DNA of 64,000 nucleotides from Salinirubellus salinus (GTDB taxonomy: Archaea; Halobacteriota; Halobacteria; Halobacteriales; Haloarculaceae): the NCBI RefSeq assembly GCF_025231485.1, contig NZ_CP104003.1, positions 3,577,960 to 3,641,959 of the forward strand. The letters run 5' to 3'. Within the stretch, counting starts at the first letter, position 1, and every line of letters begins with the position of its first letter. Below, piece by piece: positions 43,386 through 51,968 of this stretch. Position numbers and translations under genes: made by a program. A model generated the notes under the pieces. That model was not told the origin of the DNA and did no database searches. It saw nothing but the letters and a program-made list of their open reading frames with translations.

Positions 43386-43958
43386 ATGGAACCCAACGAG
43401 CCACTGCTACGGGAGGCCGGGCAGCGGAGCGAGTACCTGCGACCGCGTGACCTCGTCTCGCTGGTCGAGCGCCACGTCGGCGACGGTGGCGGCGTGACTC
43501 GCGCGGCCGTCGACGTGCACGTCGAGGCGCTGGCCGAGCGGGGGAGCCACGTCGACGCCGACTCGTTCGGCGCGGCGCTGGCCGAGGCGACGACCCGGTC
43601 GCGCGAGTGGGTGGACGACCGGGCGGTCTACGAGGTGGACGACCACCACCTGAGCGCGTACCCGGCCGCGTGGCACGCCGCCCTCGACGGGACGGAGACA
43701 CTCCCCGAACTCGTCCGGTTCCTCGTGGAGCGGACGGCCTACACGCCCGTCGAGGCGGGGGCCGGCGACGGGGTGCCAGAGGCCGACCTCCTCGACGTCG
43801 CGGCGGCCGTCGTCGACGTCGACCGCGAGGAAGCGAAGGTGGAGCTGGAGGCGTGTCGGGAGGATGGCCGGCTGGTACAGGACGCCGACCAGCACCCGGA
43901 GGCGAACGTCTACCTACCGGACGGGGACCACGGCCAGCAGCAGGACCCGGACCTCTAA
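43386..43958 (+). CDS. Haloarchaeal conserved protein of unknown function
   Basis: 190 residues, acidic and mostly helical: LLREAGQRSEYLRPRDLVSLVERHVGDGG, then EALAERGSHVDADSFGAALAEATTRS, and a C-terminal acidic, Gln/Pro-rich tail (DGDHGQQQDPDL). No catalytic motif. It follows the ribosomal genes after a gap of 117 nt with only a weak promoter, so it may be read through from them. I used the ATG at 43386; an in-frame GTG at 43362 is possible. Its stop overlaps the convergent NmrA-type gene by 4 nt. Confidence 0.6.
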   Translation: MEPNEPLLREAGQRSEYLRPRDLVSLVERHVGDGGGVTRAAVDVHVEALAERGSHVDADSFGAALAEATTRSREWVDDRAVYEVDDHHLSAYPAAWHAALDGTETLPELVRFLVERTAYTPVEAGAGDGVPEADLLDVAAAVVDVDREEAKVELEACREDGRLVQDADQHPEANVYLPDGDHGQQQDPDL

Positions 43959-44821
43959 GCGGTGACCGGCTCGCGGTCGCGCCGCGTCCAGACCGCACGC
44001 CGGTCGGCGACGTACGCGGCGAACGAGCGCGGCGGCCGACCGAGCACCGCCTCGACGGTGTCGGTGGTCCGCGCCGACAGTCCCAGCCGAGCGATGGTGT
44101 AGAGCCCAGCCATCACCGCCACCTGCGCTGGCGGGGTCCCCTCGCGGAGCGACCGCCCAGCGAACCGGAGGAGACCGGGGGCGGCGTACGTGACCGGGTG
44201 GTCGAGGTGGGCGTCGAGCGTGGCGGCCAGCTCGCCGAACGTGAGCGCCTCGGGGCCGGTCAGGTCGTAGGCGCGCCCGCCGTGGCCGCCGCGGAGCGCG
44301 AGGGCGGCCACCGCCGCCACGTCACGCGCGTCGACCACCCCGACCCGGCCGCCGCCGGCGGGGACGAACAGTTCACCGCGGCGGAGCTCCTCGCGGTGGG
44401 TGGTCTCGAGGTTCTGCGCGAAGTACGCGGCCCGGAGGAACGTCCACGAGAGCGGCGAGCGTTCGAGTCGCCTCTCCAGTCGCCGGTGCGGGAGGAGCGG
44501 GTTGCGCTCGGCGCCGAGCACCGAGAGGAGGACGACCCGCTCGACGCCGGCCCGTTCCATCGCGTCGATGGCCGGGAACACGTCGCGTTCCACGCGGCCG
44601 AGCGCGGGTGGGCGGACGAGGTAGACCGCGTCGACCCCGTCGAACGCGTCGTGGGTCGCGGGGTCGGTGAAGTCGAAGCGGACGGGTGTCGCGGGGCCGT
44701 CGTAGGTGGTCGGGTCGCGGACGGCGGCCCGGACCTCGACGTCGGCGTCGCCGGCGAGTTCGCCGACGACGGCGCCCCCGGTGGTCCCCGTCGCGCCCGT
44801 GACGAGCACTCGTCGGCTCAC
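43955..44821 (-). CDS. NmrA-type NAD(P)-binding protein 1
   Basis: 288 residues. A Rossmann N-terminus VLVTGATGTTGGAVVGEL with GxxGxxG is followed by the atypical-SDR layout of NmrA/QOR2 proteins: DAVYLVRPP, ERVVLLSVLGAERNPL, RSPLSWTFLRAAYFAQNL, GVVDARDVAAVAALAL, and AYDLTGPEALTFGELAATL. A redox sensor or quinone reductase-like activity is typical. The GTG start at 44821 overlaps the stop of the next gene upstream, so the two are coupled. They are opposite to the HxlR regulator. Confidence 0.85.
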   Translation of the reverse strand: MSRRVLVTGATGTTGGAVVGELAGDADVEVRAAVRDPTTYDGPATPVRFDFTDPATHDAFDGVDAVYLVRPPALGRVERDVFPAIDAMERAGVERVVLLSVLGAERNPLLPHRRLERRLERSPLSWTFLRAAYFAQNLETTHREELRRGELFVPAGGGRVGVVDARDVAAVAALALRGGHGGRAYDLTGPEALTFGELAATLDAHLDHPVTYAAPGLLRFAGRSLREGTPPAQVAVMAGLYTIARLGLSARTTDTVEAVLGRPPRSFAAYVADRRAVWTRRDREPVTA

Positions 44822-45444
44822 GCCGGCCCCACCTTCGGCATCTCGCGAACGTGCAGGTCGTCCTCGACGCAGTCGAGGCAGAAGGCGGCCACGTCGGCGC
44901 GGGCGACCGACTCGAACCCGAGGTCGATGTCGCCGGCCCGGTAGCCCGACGCGTCGCCGTCGACGAGTCGCGGTGCGCGCACCACCGTCCACTCGAGGTC
45001 GGTCGCCCGAACGCGGCGGACGTGCTCCTCGGCGTCGGCGAGCACCTCCTTCGCGACGAGTCGCAGCAGGGTGCCCATCACCTTCCCGGAGAGGGAGGGT
45101 GACTCGCCCGCCTCGCGGACGCCAGCACCGACGAGGGTGACGTAGCGGGTGACGCCGTGCTCGGCCATCGCCCCGGTCACGTGGTCGCCCGCGACGGTCA
45201 GCAGGTCGTCCGGGCCGTCGCCCGTCTGCCCGAGCAGGCTGACCACGGCGTCGGCCCCCGCGATGGCTTCGGCGACCCCCTCCCCGGTGTAGACGTCTCC
45301 CTCGACGACCACGAGTCGCTCGTCGGAGAACGGGAGTTTCGAGGGGGTCCGCGCGTGTGCGACCACCTCGTGGCCGGCGTCGAGTGCCCGACGGACGAAC
45401 GGGACGCCGGTGCGCCCCGTCGCCCCGAAGACGGTGATCCTCAT
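44818..45444 (-). CDS. NmrA-type NAD(P)-binding protein 2
   Basis: 208 residues. MRITVFGATGRTGVPFVRRAL has the GxxGxxG Rossmann motif; VVEGDVYTGEGVAEAIAGADAVVSLLG, YVTLVGAGV and RATDLEWTVVRAPRLVDGD are typical of short NAD(P)H-binding oxidoreductases (flavin-reductase-like). First gene of the pair on this strand. ATATACTA about 30 nt upstream is its TATA, with a GACTTCGAA word directly before it that also occurs at the divergent HxlR promoter, implying joint control. Confidence 0.86.
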   Translation of the reverse strand: MRITVFGATGRTGVPFVRRALDAGHEVVAHARTPSKLPFSDERLVVVEGDVYTGEGVAEAIAGADAVVSLLGQTGDGPDDLLTVAGDHVTGAMAEHGVTRYVTLVGAGVREAGESPSLSGKVMGTLLRLVAKEVLADAEEHVRRVRATDLEWTVVRAPRLVDGDASGYRAGDIDLGFESVARADVAAFCLDCVEDDLHVREMPKVGPA

Positions 45445-45469
45445 GCACCCCTCGTAGGCGTCGGGCCGA

Positions 45470-45551
45470 CATATACTACTGACTTCGAAGTATCGAAGTA
45501 TCGGGTGTCTGGGGGCTCGTGCGTCACGACTTCGAACGCGTAAGCATAAGG
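45470..45551. promoter_or_regulatory. Divergent promoter region with repeated GACTTCGAA operator-like word
   Basis: GACTTCGAA occurs at 45481-45489, within the palindrome ACTTCGAAGT (45482-45491), and at 45528-45536. Each copy directly abuts the TATA of one of the divergent promoters (ATATACTA at 45471-45478; GCATAAGG at 45544-45551). Half-site repeats CGAAGTATCGAAGTATCG also lie at 45486-45503. The HxlR protein is the probable reader. Confidence 0.55.
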
Positions 45552-45574
45552 ATTCACGAGTCGTAGTGCGGAGC

Positions 45575-46066
45575 GTGACCGAGGGAGACAGCGCGGACGA
45601 GACCACCCCGTCCTGCACGGGGGCGACCGACGGTGGCGGTGCCGAACCAGACCGGGGGCGCGAGGCGGCCCGTGCCCGCCGGGACGCACTCTCGCCGGCG
45701 GAGCGCGAGCGCGTCGAGCGGACCGTCGTGGACCTGCTCGACCTGCTCGGGAAGGCGCACACGATGGCGATCCTGAAGACGTTCGCGTTCAGCGAGGGGC
45801 CGTTACGCTTCTCGGAACTGGAGTCGCGGGTCGGCGTCGCGCCGAACACGCTGACCGAGCGGCTGAAGGAACTCACGGCGGCCGGGTTGCTCCACCGCGA
45901 GGCGTTCGACGAGGTGCCGCCGCGGGTGGAGTACGAGGCGACCGAGAAGGCGCGCGCGCTGTTCCCCGCGTTCGGGCACTTCTACCGCTGGGCCGAGGAG
46001 CACCGACTGGACGAGCGGACCGGGACCACGCTCCCCACCGGCGAGACGGCGGGAGACGGACGATGA
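45575..46066 (+). CDS. HxlR-family winged-helix regulator
   Basis: 163 residues. An acidic, Ser/Gly/Thr-rich N-terminal part (about 1-50) precedes an HxlR domain: DLLDLLGKAHTMAILKTFAFSEGPLRFSELESRVGVAPNTLTERLKELTAAGLLHREAFDEVPPRVEYEATEKARAL. The GTG at 45575 is chosen over 45566 because GCATAAGG is centred 27 nt upstream. Its stop overlaps the ABC ATPase start by 4 nt, so it is cotranscribed with the exporter, a layout typical of drug or stress-inducible efflux control. No obvious redox Cys. Confidence 0.85.
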   Translation: MTEGDSADETTPSCTGATDGGGAEPDRGREAARARRDALSPAERERVERTVVDLLDLLGKAHTMAILKTFAFSEGPLRFSELESRVGVAPNTLTERLKELTAAGLLHREAFDEVPPRVEYEATEKARALFPAFGHFYRWAEEHRLDERTGTTLPTGETAGDGR

Positions 46067-47130
46067 CGGGCGAGACCGACGCGGCACGACGGAACGGACG
46101 AGGGACCGAGGCGGCCATCGAGGCCGTGGGCGTCGAACTCACCTACGCCGACGGCACGCGGGCCGTCGATGGCGTGGACCTCCGGGTCCCACGGGGCGAG
46201 TTCTTCGGCTTCCTCGGCCCGAACGGGGCGGGGAAGACGACGACCATCAAGACGCTGGCGACGCTGCTCTCGCCGACGGCCGGGACGGTCCACGTGAACG
46301 GCTTCGACGTGGTGCGCGAGCCACGGAAGGTCCGCCAGTCCATCGGCTACATGGCACAGGAGACGAGCGTCGACCCGGAGTTGACTGCCGAGGAGAACCT
46401 CCGGTTCGCGTGCGAGGCCTACGGCGTCCCCCGGGCCGACCGCGACGAACGCATCGTCGAGTTGCTGGACCTCGTCGACCTCGCGGACGTGGCGGACAAG
46501 CGTGCCGAGGAGTTCTCCGGCGGCATGAAGAAGCGGCTGGACGCGGCGACGGCGCTGGTCCACTCCCCGCCGCTCGTCTTCCTCGACGAGCCGACGACCG
46601 GGCTCGACCCGAAGGCGCGCAACCGCCTCTGGGCGTACTTCCGCGAGATGAACGACGCGGGCACCACCATCTTCCTCACGACCCAGTATCTGGAGGAGGC
46701 CGACCAGCTGTGCGACCGGCTCTCGGTCATCGTCGGTGGCCGCATCGTCGCCACCGGGTCGCCCGCCGACCTGAAGCGCGAGGTGGGCGGCGAGATACTC
46801 GACATCGACCTCGAGGACGGTGAGGACGCCCGCGAGCGGGCGGTCGAGGTGGCCGAGTCCTCGGGGCTGTTCGAGGCGTCGGCGACCGTCGAGTCGACGG
46901 CCGAGGGTGTCACCGTCACCTCGCGGCGGGCGCGCGAGCGCGGGACCGACCTGCTCGTGGCGCTCCGCGACGCCGGCCTCGACGTGGTCGGGTTCAACGT
47001 CCGGGCGCCCACGCTCGACGACGTGTTCCTCGCCATCACGGGCGAGCACCTCGACGGCGAGGACGACGGTGAGGATGCGGACGGGACGGCGGACGAGGGG
47101 GCCGCCGCGGCCCCGGAGGTGGGCCGGTGA
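46063..47130 (+). CDS. ABC exporter ATPase, DrrA-like
   Basis: 355 residues: EAVGVELTYADGTRAVDGVDLRVPRGEFFGFLGPNGAGKTTTIKTLATLL has Walker A, then SGGMKKRLDAATAL (signature), VFLDEPTTGLDPKARNRLW (Walker B) and the His-loop variant FLTTQYLEEADQLCDRL, where the usual His is Gln. The C-terminal domain (about 245-335) is the DrrA-type extension, followed by an acidic tail. It energises the permease next door; the start overlaps the HxlR stop and its stop overlaps the permease start. Confidence 0.9.
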   Translation: MTGETDAARRNGRGTEAAIEAVGVELTYADGTRAVDGVDLRVPRGEFFGFLGPNGAGKTTTIKTLATLLSPTAGTVHVNGFDVVREPRKVRQSIGYMAQETSVDPELTAEENLRFACEAYGVPRADRDERIVELLDLVDLADVADKRAEEFSGGMKKRLDAATALVHSPPLVFLDEPTTGLDPKARNRLWAYFREMNDAGTTIFLTTQYLEEADQLCDRLSVIVGGRIVATGSPADLKREVGGEILDIDLEDGEDARERAVEVAESSGLFEASATVESTAEGVTVTSRRARERGTDLLVALRDAGLDVVGFNVRAPTLDDVFLAITGEHLDGEDDGEDADGTADEGAAAAPEVGR

Positions 47131-48008
47131 GTACGCCCACGGAGACGGCAGACCGGGCGGCCGGGACCGTCGAGCGCACCTCGAACACGTTCCTCGGCGA
47201 CCTCTGGGTGAACTACAAGCGCTGGAACCTGAAGGCGGTGCGCAACCCGTTCGTCCTCGTCGTCTCGCTGGTCCAGCCCGTCATCTTCCTCGTGCTGTTC
47301 ACGCAGGTGTTCGGCGGCGTCGTGGAGGGGACGTTGCGGGGGCCGGCGGGTGGCATCAACTACGAGACGTACCTCGCGCCCGCCATCGCCGTGCAGGTGG
47401 CCATCGCCGCCGCGGTCACCTCGGGCATCGGCCTCGTCAACGACATCGAGAACGGCATGTTCGAGAAGGTGCTCGTCAGCCCGATGAACCGGACGGCCGT
47501 CTTCCTCGGGAAGACGCTGGCCGAGGTGACCCGCATCGCCGCGCAGATCGGCATCATCCTCGTCCTGAGCGTGGCACTGGGAGCGGAGATAGCGACCGGG
47601 ATCCCGGGAGCACTCGGCATCGTCGCGGTCGGCGTGCTGTTCTCGCTGTCGTTCGCGGCGTTCTCGAACTCGCTGGCCGTGCTCACGCGCGACCAGGAGT
47701 CGACCATCATCGGCGCGAACCTGCTCCAGTTCCCCCTGCTGTTCTTGTCGAGCGCGTTCATCCCGCTCGAGGCGCTGCCGGGCTGGATACAGACGTTCGC
47801 GGCGGTGAACCCCGTCACCTACGCGGTCGACGCCGCCCGGGCCATCATGCTCGACCGCGACGTCATCACCGTCCTCGACGTGCCGGGACTGGAGGGAACC
47901 GCCCACACCGTGGTCCCCGCGGTGGCCATCCTGACGGCGCTGGCGCTGGTGCTGGGTGCCGTCGCGGTGTTCCTGCTCTCGCGGGCGTCCTCCTCGGAGG
48001 TCCAGTAG
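47127..48008 (+). CDS. ABC-2 type exporter permease, DrrB-like
   Basis: 293 residues. An N-terminal cytoplasmic region with NPFVLVVSLVQPVIFLVLFTQVFGGV leads into six helices, with the ABC-2 signature PLLFLSSAFIPLEALPGWIQTFAAVNPVTYAVDAARAIM near the end. Pairs with the DrrA-like ATPase. In actinobacteria such pairs export anthracyclines; here substrates are unknown. Operon: HxlR, ATPase, permease. Confidence 0.9.
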   Translation: MSTPTETADRAAGTVERTSNTFLGDLWVNYKRWNLKAVRNPFVLVVSLVQPVIFLVLFTQVFGGVVEGTLRGPAGGINYETYLAPAIAVQVAIAAAVTSGIGLVNDIENGMFEKVLVSPMNRTAVFLGKTLAEVTRIAAQIGIILVLSVALGAEIATGIPGALGIVAVGVLFSLSFAAFSNSLAVLTRDQESTIIGANLLQFPLLFLSSAFIPLEALPGWIQTFAAVNPVTYAVDAARAIMLDRDVITVLDVPGLEGTAHTVVPAVAILTALALVLGAVAVFLLSRASSSEVQ

Positions 48009-48079
48009 GCCCCGCCTGTCACCACGACGCGACCGTGGACCGACGAAACACATATGTTGCCGCTTGACAGTCTGCCAAT

Positions 48080-48622
48080 ATGAACCACATCTCACGGCGA
48101 GCGGTGCTGGCGGCCGGGAGCACGGCACTCGTCGGGCTGGCGGGGTGTACGGGCGACGGCGCCGACGGGGGTGGCGACGGCGACGGCGACGGAGGGGGCG
48201 GCACGACCCCCATCCCCGGGAGCGCGTACCCCGCCATCGACGAGTGGTTGACGGAGACCGAACTGGGCGGGGCCGCAGACAACTACGACGGGACGCTCGT
48301 CGACCTGACCGGACAGGACACCGTGACGGTGGACGTGGGTGCGGAGGGGAACGGCGGGGCGTTCGCGTTCGGCCCGGCCGCCGCCGTGGTCTCGGCCGGG
48401 ACGGAGGTGGAGTTCTCGTGGACCGGTGAGGGGAACCCACACAACGTGGAGGCGCTCCCCGAGGAGCAGCTCGGCGAGTCGGACTACGAGTTCAGTTCCG
48501 GCGAACCCGAGGGTGGGTCGGGGGTCAAGTACACGCGGACGCTCGACGAGCCGGGGATCGTCCTCTACCACTGCGAGCCGCACTTCTCGCTGGGGATGAA
48601 GGGCGGCATCGCGGTCCGCTGA
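48080..48622 (+). CDS. Halocyanin-type blue copper lipoprotein
   Basis: 180 residues. SRRAVLAAGSTALVGLAGC is a Tat signal with lipobox (C23), followed by a Gly/Asp linker (about 25-42). The cupredoxin domain has all four type-1 copper ligands: H121 in GNPHNV, C165, H168 in YHCEPHFSLGM, and M173. It is a small membrane-anchored electron carrier in the respiratory chain. The start is supported by CACATATGTT centred about 27 nt upstream. No partner redox gene overlaps it. Confidence 0.93.
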   Translation: MNHISRRAVLAAGSTALVGLAGCTGDGADGGGDGDGDGGGGTTPIPGSAYPAIDEWLTETELGGAADNYDGTLVDLTGQDTVTVDVGAEGNGGAFAFGPAAAVVSAGTEVEFSWTGEGNPHNVEALPEEQLGESDYEFSSGEPEGGSGVKYTRTLDEPGIVLYHCEPHFSLGMKGGIAVR

Positions 48623-48700
48623 GACGGCGTTGCCGGCCCCCGGTCTCAACGTCTGAAACAGCAAACTTACACCGGGGTAGTCCTGAACCGGACGTAACAG

Positions 48701-50080
48701 ATGTCACCGGACGACACACCGGAGCCCTCCGACCGCCCGAACCGCCGGCGCCGACGACTGCTCGCGGCGCTCGGTGCGACAGGGACGGCCGGTCTCGCCG
48801 GCTGTACGAGCGTCCTGCCCGGAAGCGACACGCGAACGCCTACCACCTCTCCCTCTCCCCGGCCCACGCAGGGGCTGGAGGCGTGGGAGCAGTACGACCC
48901 GGACTGGGAGGCTCCGACCACCTCGCCCCTGCAGGGTGTCGAGACGGAGACGGTGGTGGAGAAGTTGAAGGTGCCGTGGGACTTCGCGTTCGCGCCCAAC
49001 GGCGAACTGTTCCTGTCCGAGCGGATCGGACGCATCCTCCGCATCGAGGACGGCGTGACGGAGGTCGTCGCCGAACCCGAGGCCGTCGTCGACGCCTCGG
49101 CCATCGACCCCGGCGACGAGGGTGGCTGGTGGTCCACGGGCGGCGAGGACGGCCTGCTCGGGATGTCCGTCCACCCCGCGTACCCCGGTCAGCCGTACGT
49201 CTACGCCTACTACACCTACCGCGACCAGGACGCCCCGAACGGGGAGACCAACCGCGTCGTGCGCTACGACGTGACCGCCGACGACATCACGGGGACCGAG
49301 GAGACCATCGTCGACGGCATCCCCGGCAACCAGTTCCACAACGGCGGGCGCATCGCGTTCGGCCCGCGTGGCTACCTCTGGGTGACGTGTGGCGACGGCG
49401 GCCTCCCGGACGACGCGGGCGACCCGTCGTCGTTCGCCGGGAAGGTACTCCGCCTGCGCCCGGACGGCGAGCCGGCGCCCGAGAACCCCGACTGGGGCGG
49501 CGACGGCGACCGGCGGGTGTTCACCGTCGGCCACCGGAACCCGCAGGGCATCACGTGGCTCCCGGACGGCACGCCCGTCGTCACCGAGCACGGTCCGAAC
49601 GCGAAGGACGAGGTGAACCTCCTGTCGGCGGGCGACGACTACGGCTGGCCGGAGGCTCGCACGCAGGAGCAGTACGAGGCCAGCGACTACCACCGGCCCG
49701 TGGTCAACACGGGCAACGAGACGTGGGCACCGACCGGGTCGGTGTTCTACACCGGCGAGCAGGTGCCCGCGCTGCAGAACCGGCTGCTCGTCGGGGCGCT
49801 CCGGGGGCAGCACGTCAACGCCGTCACGCTCTCGCCCCGTGACGCCGAGTTACCCCCCGTCGACGACGAGCACGCCCGTCGGTTCGAGGGCTGGTACGAC
49901 ACCCGTTTCACCGCGACCTCGCACAAACTGTTCGTGAACGAGCTCGGCCGCGTCCGGTGCGTGGGTCAGGGGCCGGACGGCAACGTGTTCGCCATCACCT
50001 CCAACCGTGACGGGCGGGCCTCGGGCGACCAGTTCCCCCGTGAGGGTGACGACCGGCTGGTGCGGCTCGTCCAGTCCTGA
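48701..50080 (+). CDS. Exported PQQ-type glucose/sorbosone dehydrogenase-like protein
   Basis: 459 residues. Tat/lipoprotein signal RRRRRLLAALG...LAGC (C35). The mature part follows the soluble PQQ sugar dehydrogenase propeller: VPWDFAFAPNGELFLSER, DGLLGMSVHPAY, QFHNGGRIAFGPRGYLWVTCGDGG (the His of the catalytic region), VFTVGHRNPQGITWLPDG, VTEHGPNAKDEVNLLSAGDDYGWPEA and SHKLFVNELGRVRCVGQGPDGNVFAITSNRDGR. PQQ may have to be imported, as most haloarchaea lack its synthesis. The TATA-like AACTTACACC lies about 33 nt upstream. Confidence 0.87.
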   Translation: MSPDDTPEPSDRPNRRRRRLLAALGATGTAGLAGCTSVLPGSDTRTPTTSPSPRPTQGLEAWEQYDPDWEAPTTSPLQGVETETVVEKLKVPWDFAFAPNGELFLSERIGRILRIEDGVTEVVAEPEAVVDASAIDPGDEGGWWSTGGEDGLLGMSVHPAYPGQPYVYAYYTYRDQDAPNGETNRVVRYDVTADDITGTEETIVDGIPGNQFHNGGRIAFGPRGYLWVTCGDGGLPDDAGDPSSFAGKVLRLRPDGEPAPENPDWGGDGDRRVFTVGHRNPQGITWLPDGTPVVTEHGPNAKDEVNLLSAGDDYGWPEARTQEQYEASDYHRPVVNTGNETWAPTGSVFYTGEQVPALQNRLLVGALRGQHVNAVTLSPRDAELPPVDDEHARRFEGWYDTRFTATSHKLFVNELGRVRCVGQGPDGNVFAITSNRDGRASGDQFPREGDDRLVRLVQS

Positions 50081-50164
50081 ACGGTCCGCTCACCTCCTCT
50101 CTGTCGTGTCCACGGGACTGAACGACGGGGTAGCGTTATCTCCCCGAACGACGGTGGTCAGCGT

Positions 50165-51964
50165 ATGGCGGGGGCACCCCTCCCGATTCGACTCCTCCAC
50201 GTGGACGACGAGCCGGGCTTCGCGGCGCTCGCCGGTGCCAATCTGGACCGGCTGGGTGGGTTCGACGTCCACACGGAGACGGCCCCGACGGCGGCGCTCG
50301 CGTACCTCGCGGCACACGACGTCGACTGCGTCGTGAGCGACTACCAGATGCCGGAGATGGACGGCCTCGAGTTCCTCCAGGAGGTCAGGGCGCGCTCCCC
50401 GGACCTCCCGTTCGTGCTGTTCACGGGGAAAGGGAGCGAGGAGATCGCCAGCGACGCCATCGCCGCCGGCGTCACCGACTACCTCCAGAAGGCGACCGTC
50501 CCCGACCACTTCGCGGTGCTGGCCCACCGGGTCCGCCGGGCGGTCGAGCACCACGAGGCCGAGAGACGCCTCACCGAGAGCGAACAGCGGTACCGGTCGG
50601 TGGTCGAGGAGAGTGGGCTCTCGGTCGTCATCTACGGCCCAGCGGGACTCCGCTACGCCAACGAGGCGGCCTGCGAACTGACCGGCTACGACCGAGAGAC
50701 GCTGCTGTCGATGGAACTCCGGTCGCTCGTCCACCCCGAGGACCGGGCACTCGTCGACGAGCGCGTGACCGCGCGGTTGCTGGGCGAGGACCCGCCCCCT
50801 CGATACGAGGTGCGACTCCTCGACGCCGACGGCGAGGTGCTCGAGGTGGAGATGACCGGTCGGCGACTCGACGGTCCCGACGGACCGACGGTGCTGGGTA
50901 TCGCTCGTGACCGCACCCAGGCACGTCGGCAGGAGCGCGAACTCGTCCGGCGCGAGCGCCAGTACCGGACGCTCGCGGAGCACGTCCCCGACGGTGGTGT
51001 CGCCCTCGTCGACCGCGACCTGACCTACGCACTGGCGGCGGGCCGCGTGTTCGAACTGGTCGACCTGGACGTCGACGACGTGGCCGGCCGGCCGTTCGAG
51101 GAGGTCCACTCCCCCGAGTATCTCGCGGCCGTCGCCGAGGAGTACGAGGCGGCGTTCGACGGGGAGGAGCGGAGCTTCGAGTTCTCCTACGACGGCCGGG
51201 AGTTCGAGGCCAGCCTCGTCCCCATCCGGGGACCGGCCGGGATCGACCAGGTGATGGTCCTCACCCTCGACGTGACCGAGCGGAACCGCCGTGCCAACGA
51301 ACTCGAACGGCAGAACGAGCGTCTCGACCGATTCGCCTCGACGTTGAGCCACGACCTGCGGAACCCGCTCGCCGTCGCACGGGGGACCGTCGACGTCCTG
51401 GAGACGGACCTCGGGGGGCCGCGAGCGGAGACGCGGCGCATCCGCGAGGCGCTCTCGCGGGCGGACGACCTCGTCGACAGCGTCCTCGCGCTCAGCCGCG
51501 AGGGCGACGCGACGCTCGACCCGACGTGGCTCGTCCTCGAGGAGGTCGCCCGCGAGGCCTGGACGACGGTGGAGACGGGGACCGCGCGGTTGCGCGTCGC
51601 GCCCGAGACACCCACCGTGGTGGCCGACCCGCGCAGCCTGCGGACGCTGCTGGAGAACTGCTTCCGTAACTCCGTCGAACACGGCTCCGAGGGGGTGGAC
51701 ACGTCGGTCACGGTCGAGGTCGGAGCGCTCTCGGGCGCGGACGGGTTCTACGTCGTCGACGACGGTGCCGGTGTCCTGGCGTCGGACCGGGAACGAATCT
51801 TCGAGTACGGGGTCTCCGGTGACGGGGGGCTGGGGCTGGGCCTCGCCATCGTCACCGAGGTGGTGCACAACCACGGGTGGACGGTGGCGGCCGAGACGGG
51901 TGCCGACGGGGGCCTTCGACTGGTGTTCGACGGCGTCGAGGTGAGAGACACCTCGACGGCCTGA
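50165..51964 (+). CDS. Hybrid sensor histidine kinase: REC-PAS-PAS-HisKA-HATPase
   Basis: 599 residues. Receiver domain (about 8-125) with phospho Asp59 in VVSDYQMPEMDG; PAS 1 (about 140-255) and PAS 2 (about 265-380); then the phospho-His box LSHDLRNPLA (H396) and ATPase domain with NCFRNSVEHG, VVDDGAGV and GGLGLGLAIV. Soluble. A TATA-like CGTTATCTCC is centred about 28 nt before the ATG. DNA for the receiver region (50322-50486) is nearly identical, in inverted orientation, to that of the 58.4-60.7 kb kinase. Confidence 0.9.
   Translation: MAGAPLPIRLLHVDDEPGFAALAGANLDRLGGFDVHTETAPTAALAYLAAHDVDCVVSDYQMPEMDGLEFLQEVRARSPDLPFVLFTGKGSEEIASDAIAAGVTDYLQKATVPDHFAVLAHRVRRAVEHHEAERRLTESEQRYRSVVEESGLSVVIYGPAGLRYANEAACELTGYDRETLLSMELRSLVHPEDRALVDERVTARLLGEDPPPRYEVRLLDADGEVLEVEMTGRRLDGPDGPTVLGIARDRTQARRQERELVRRERQYRTLAEHVPDGGVALVDRDLTYALAAGRVFELVDLDVDDVAGRPFEEVHSPEYLAAVAEEYEAAFDGEERSFEFSYDGREFEASLVPIRGPAGIDQVMVLTLDVTERNRRANELERQNERLDRFASTLSHDLRNPLAVARGTVDVLETDLGGPRAETRRIREALSRADDLVDSVLALSREGDATLDPTWLVLEEVAREAWTTVETGTARLRVAPETPTVVADPRSLRTLLENCFRNSVEHGSEGVDTSVTVEVGALSGADGFYVVDDGAGVLASDRERIFEYGVSGDGGLGLGLAIVTEVVHNHGWTVAAETGADGGLRLVFDGVEVRDTSTA
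50322..50486 (+). repeat. 165-nt inverted repeat, arm 1 (receiver-domain coding)
   Basis: Matches the reverse complement of 60397-60561 at 161 of 165 positions by eye; it encodes the receiver-domain centre from DCVVSDYQMP to VTDYL. Confidence 0.75.
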
Positions 51965-51968
51965 TCGG

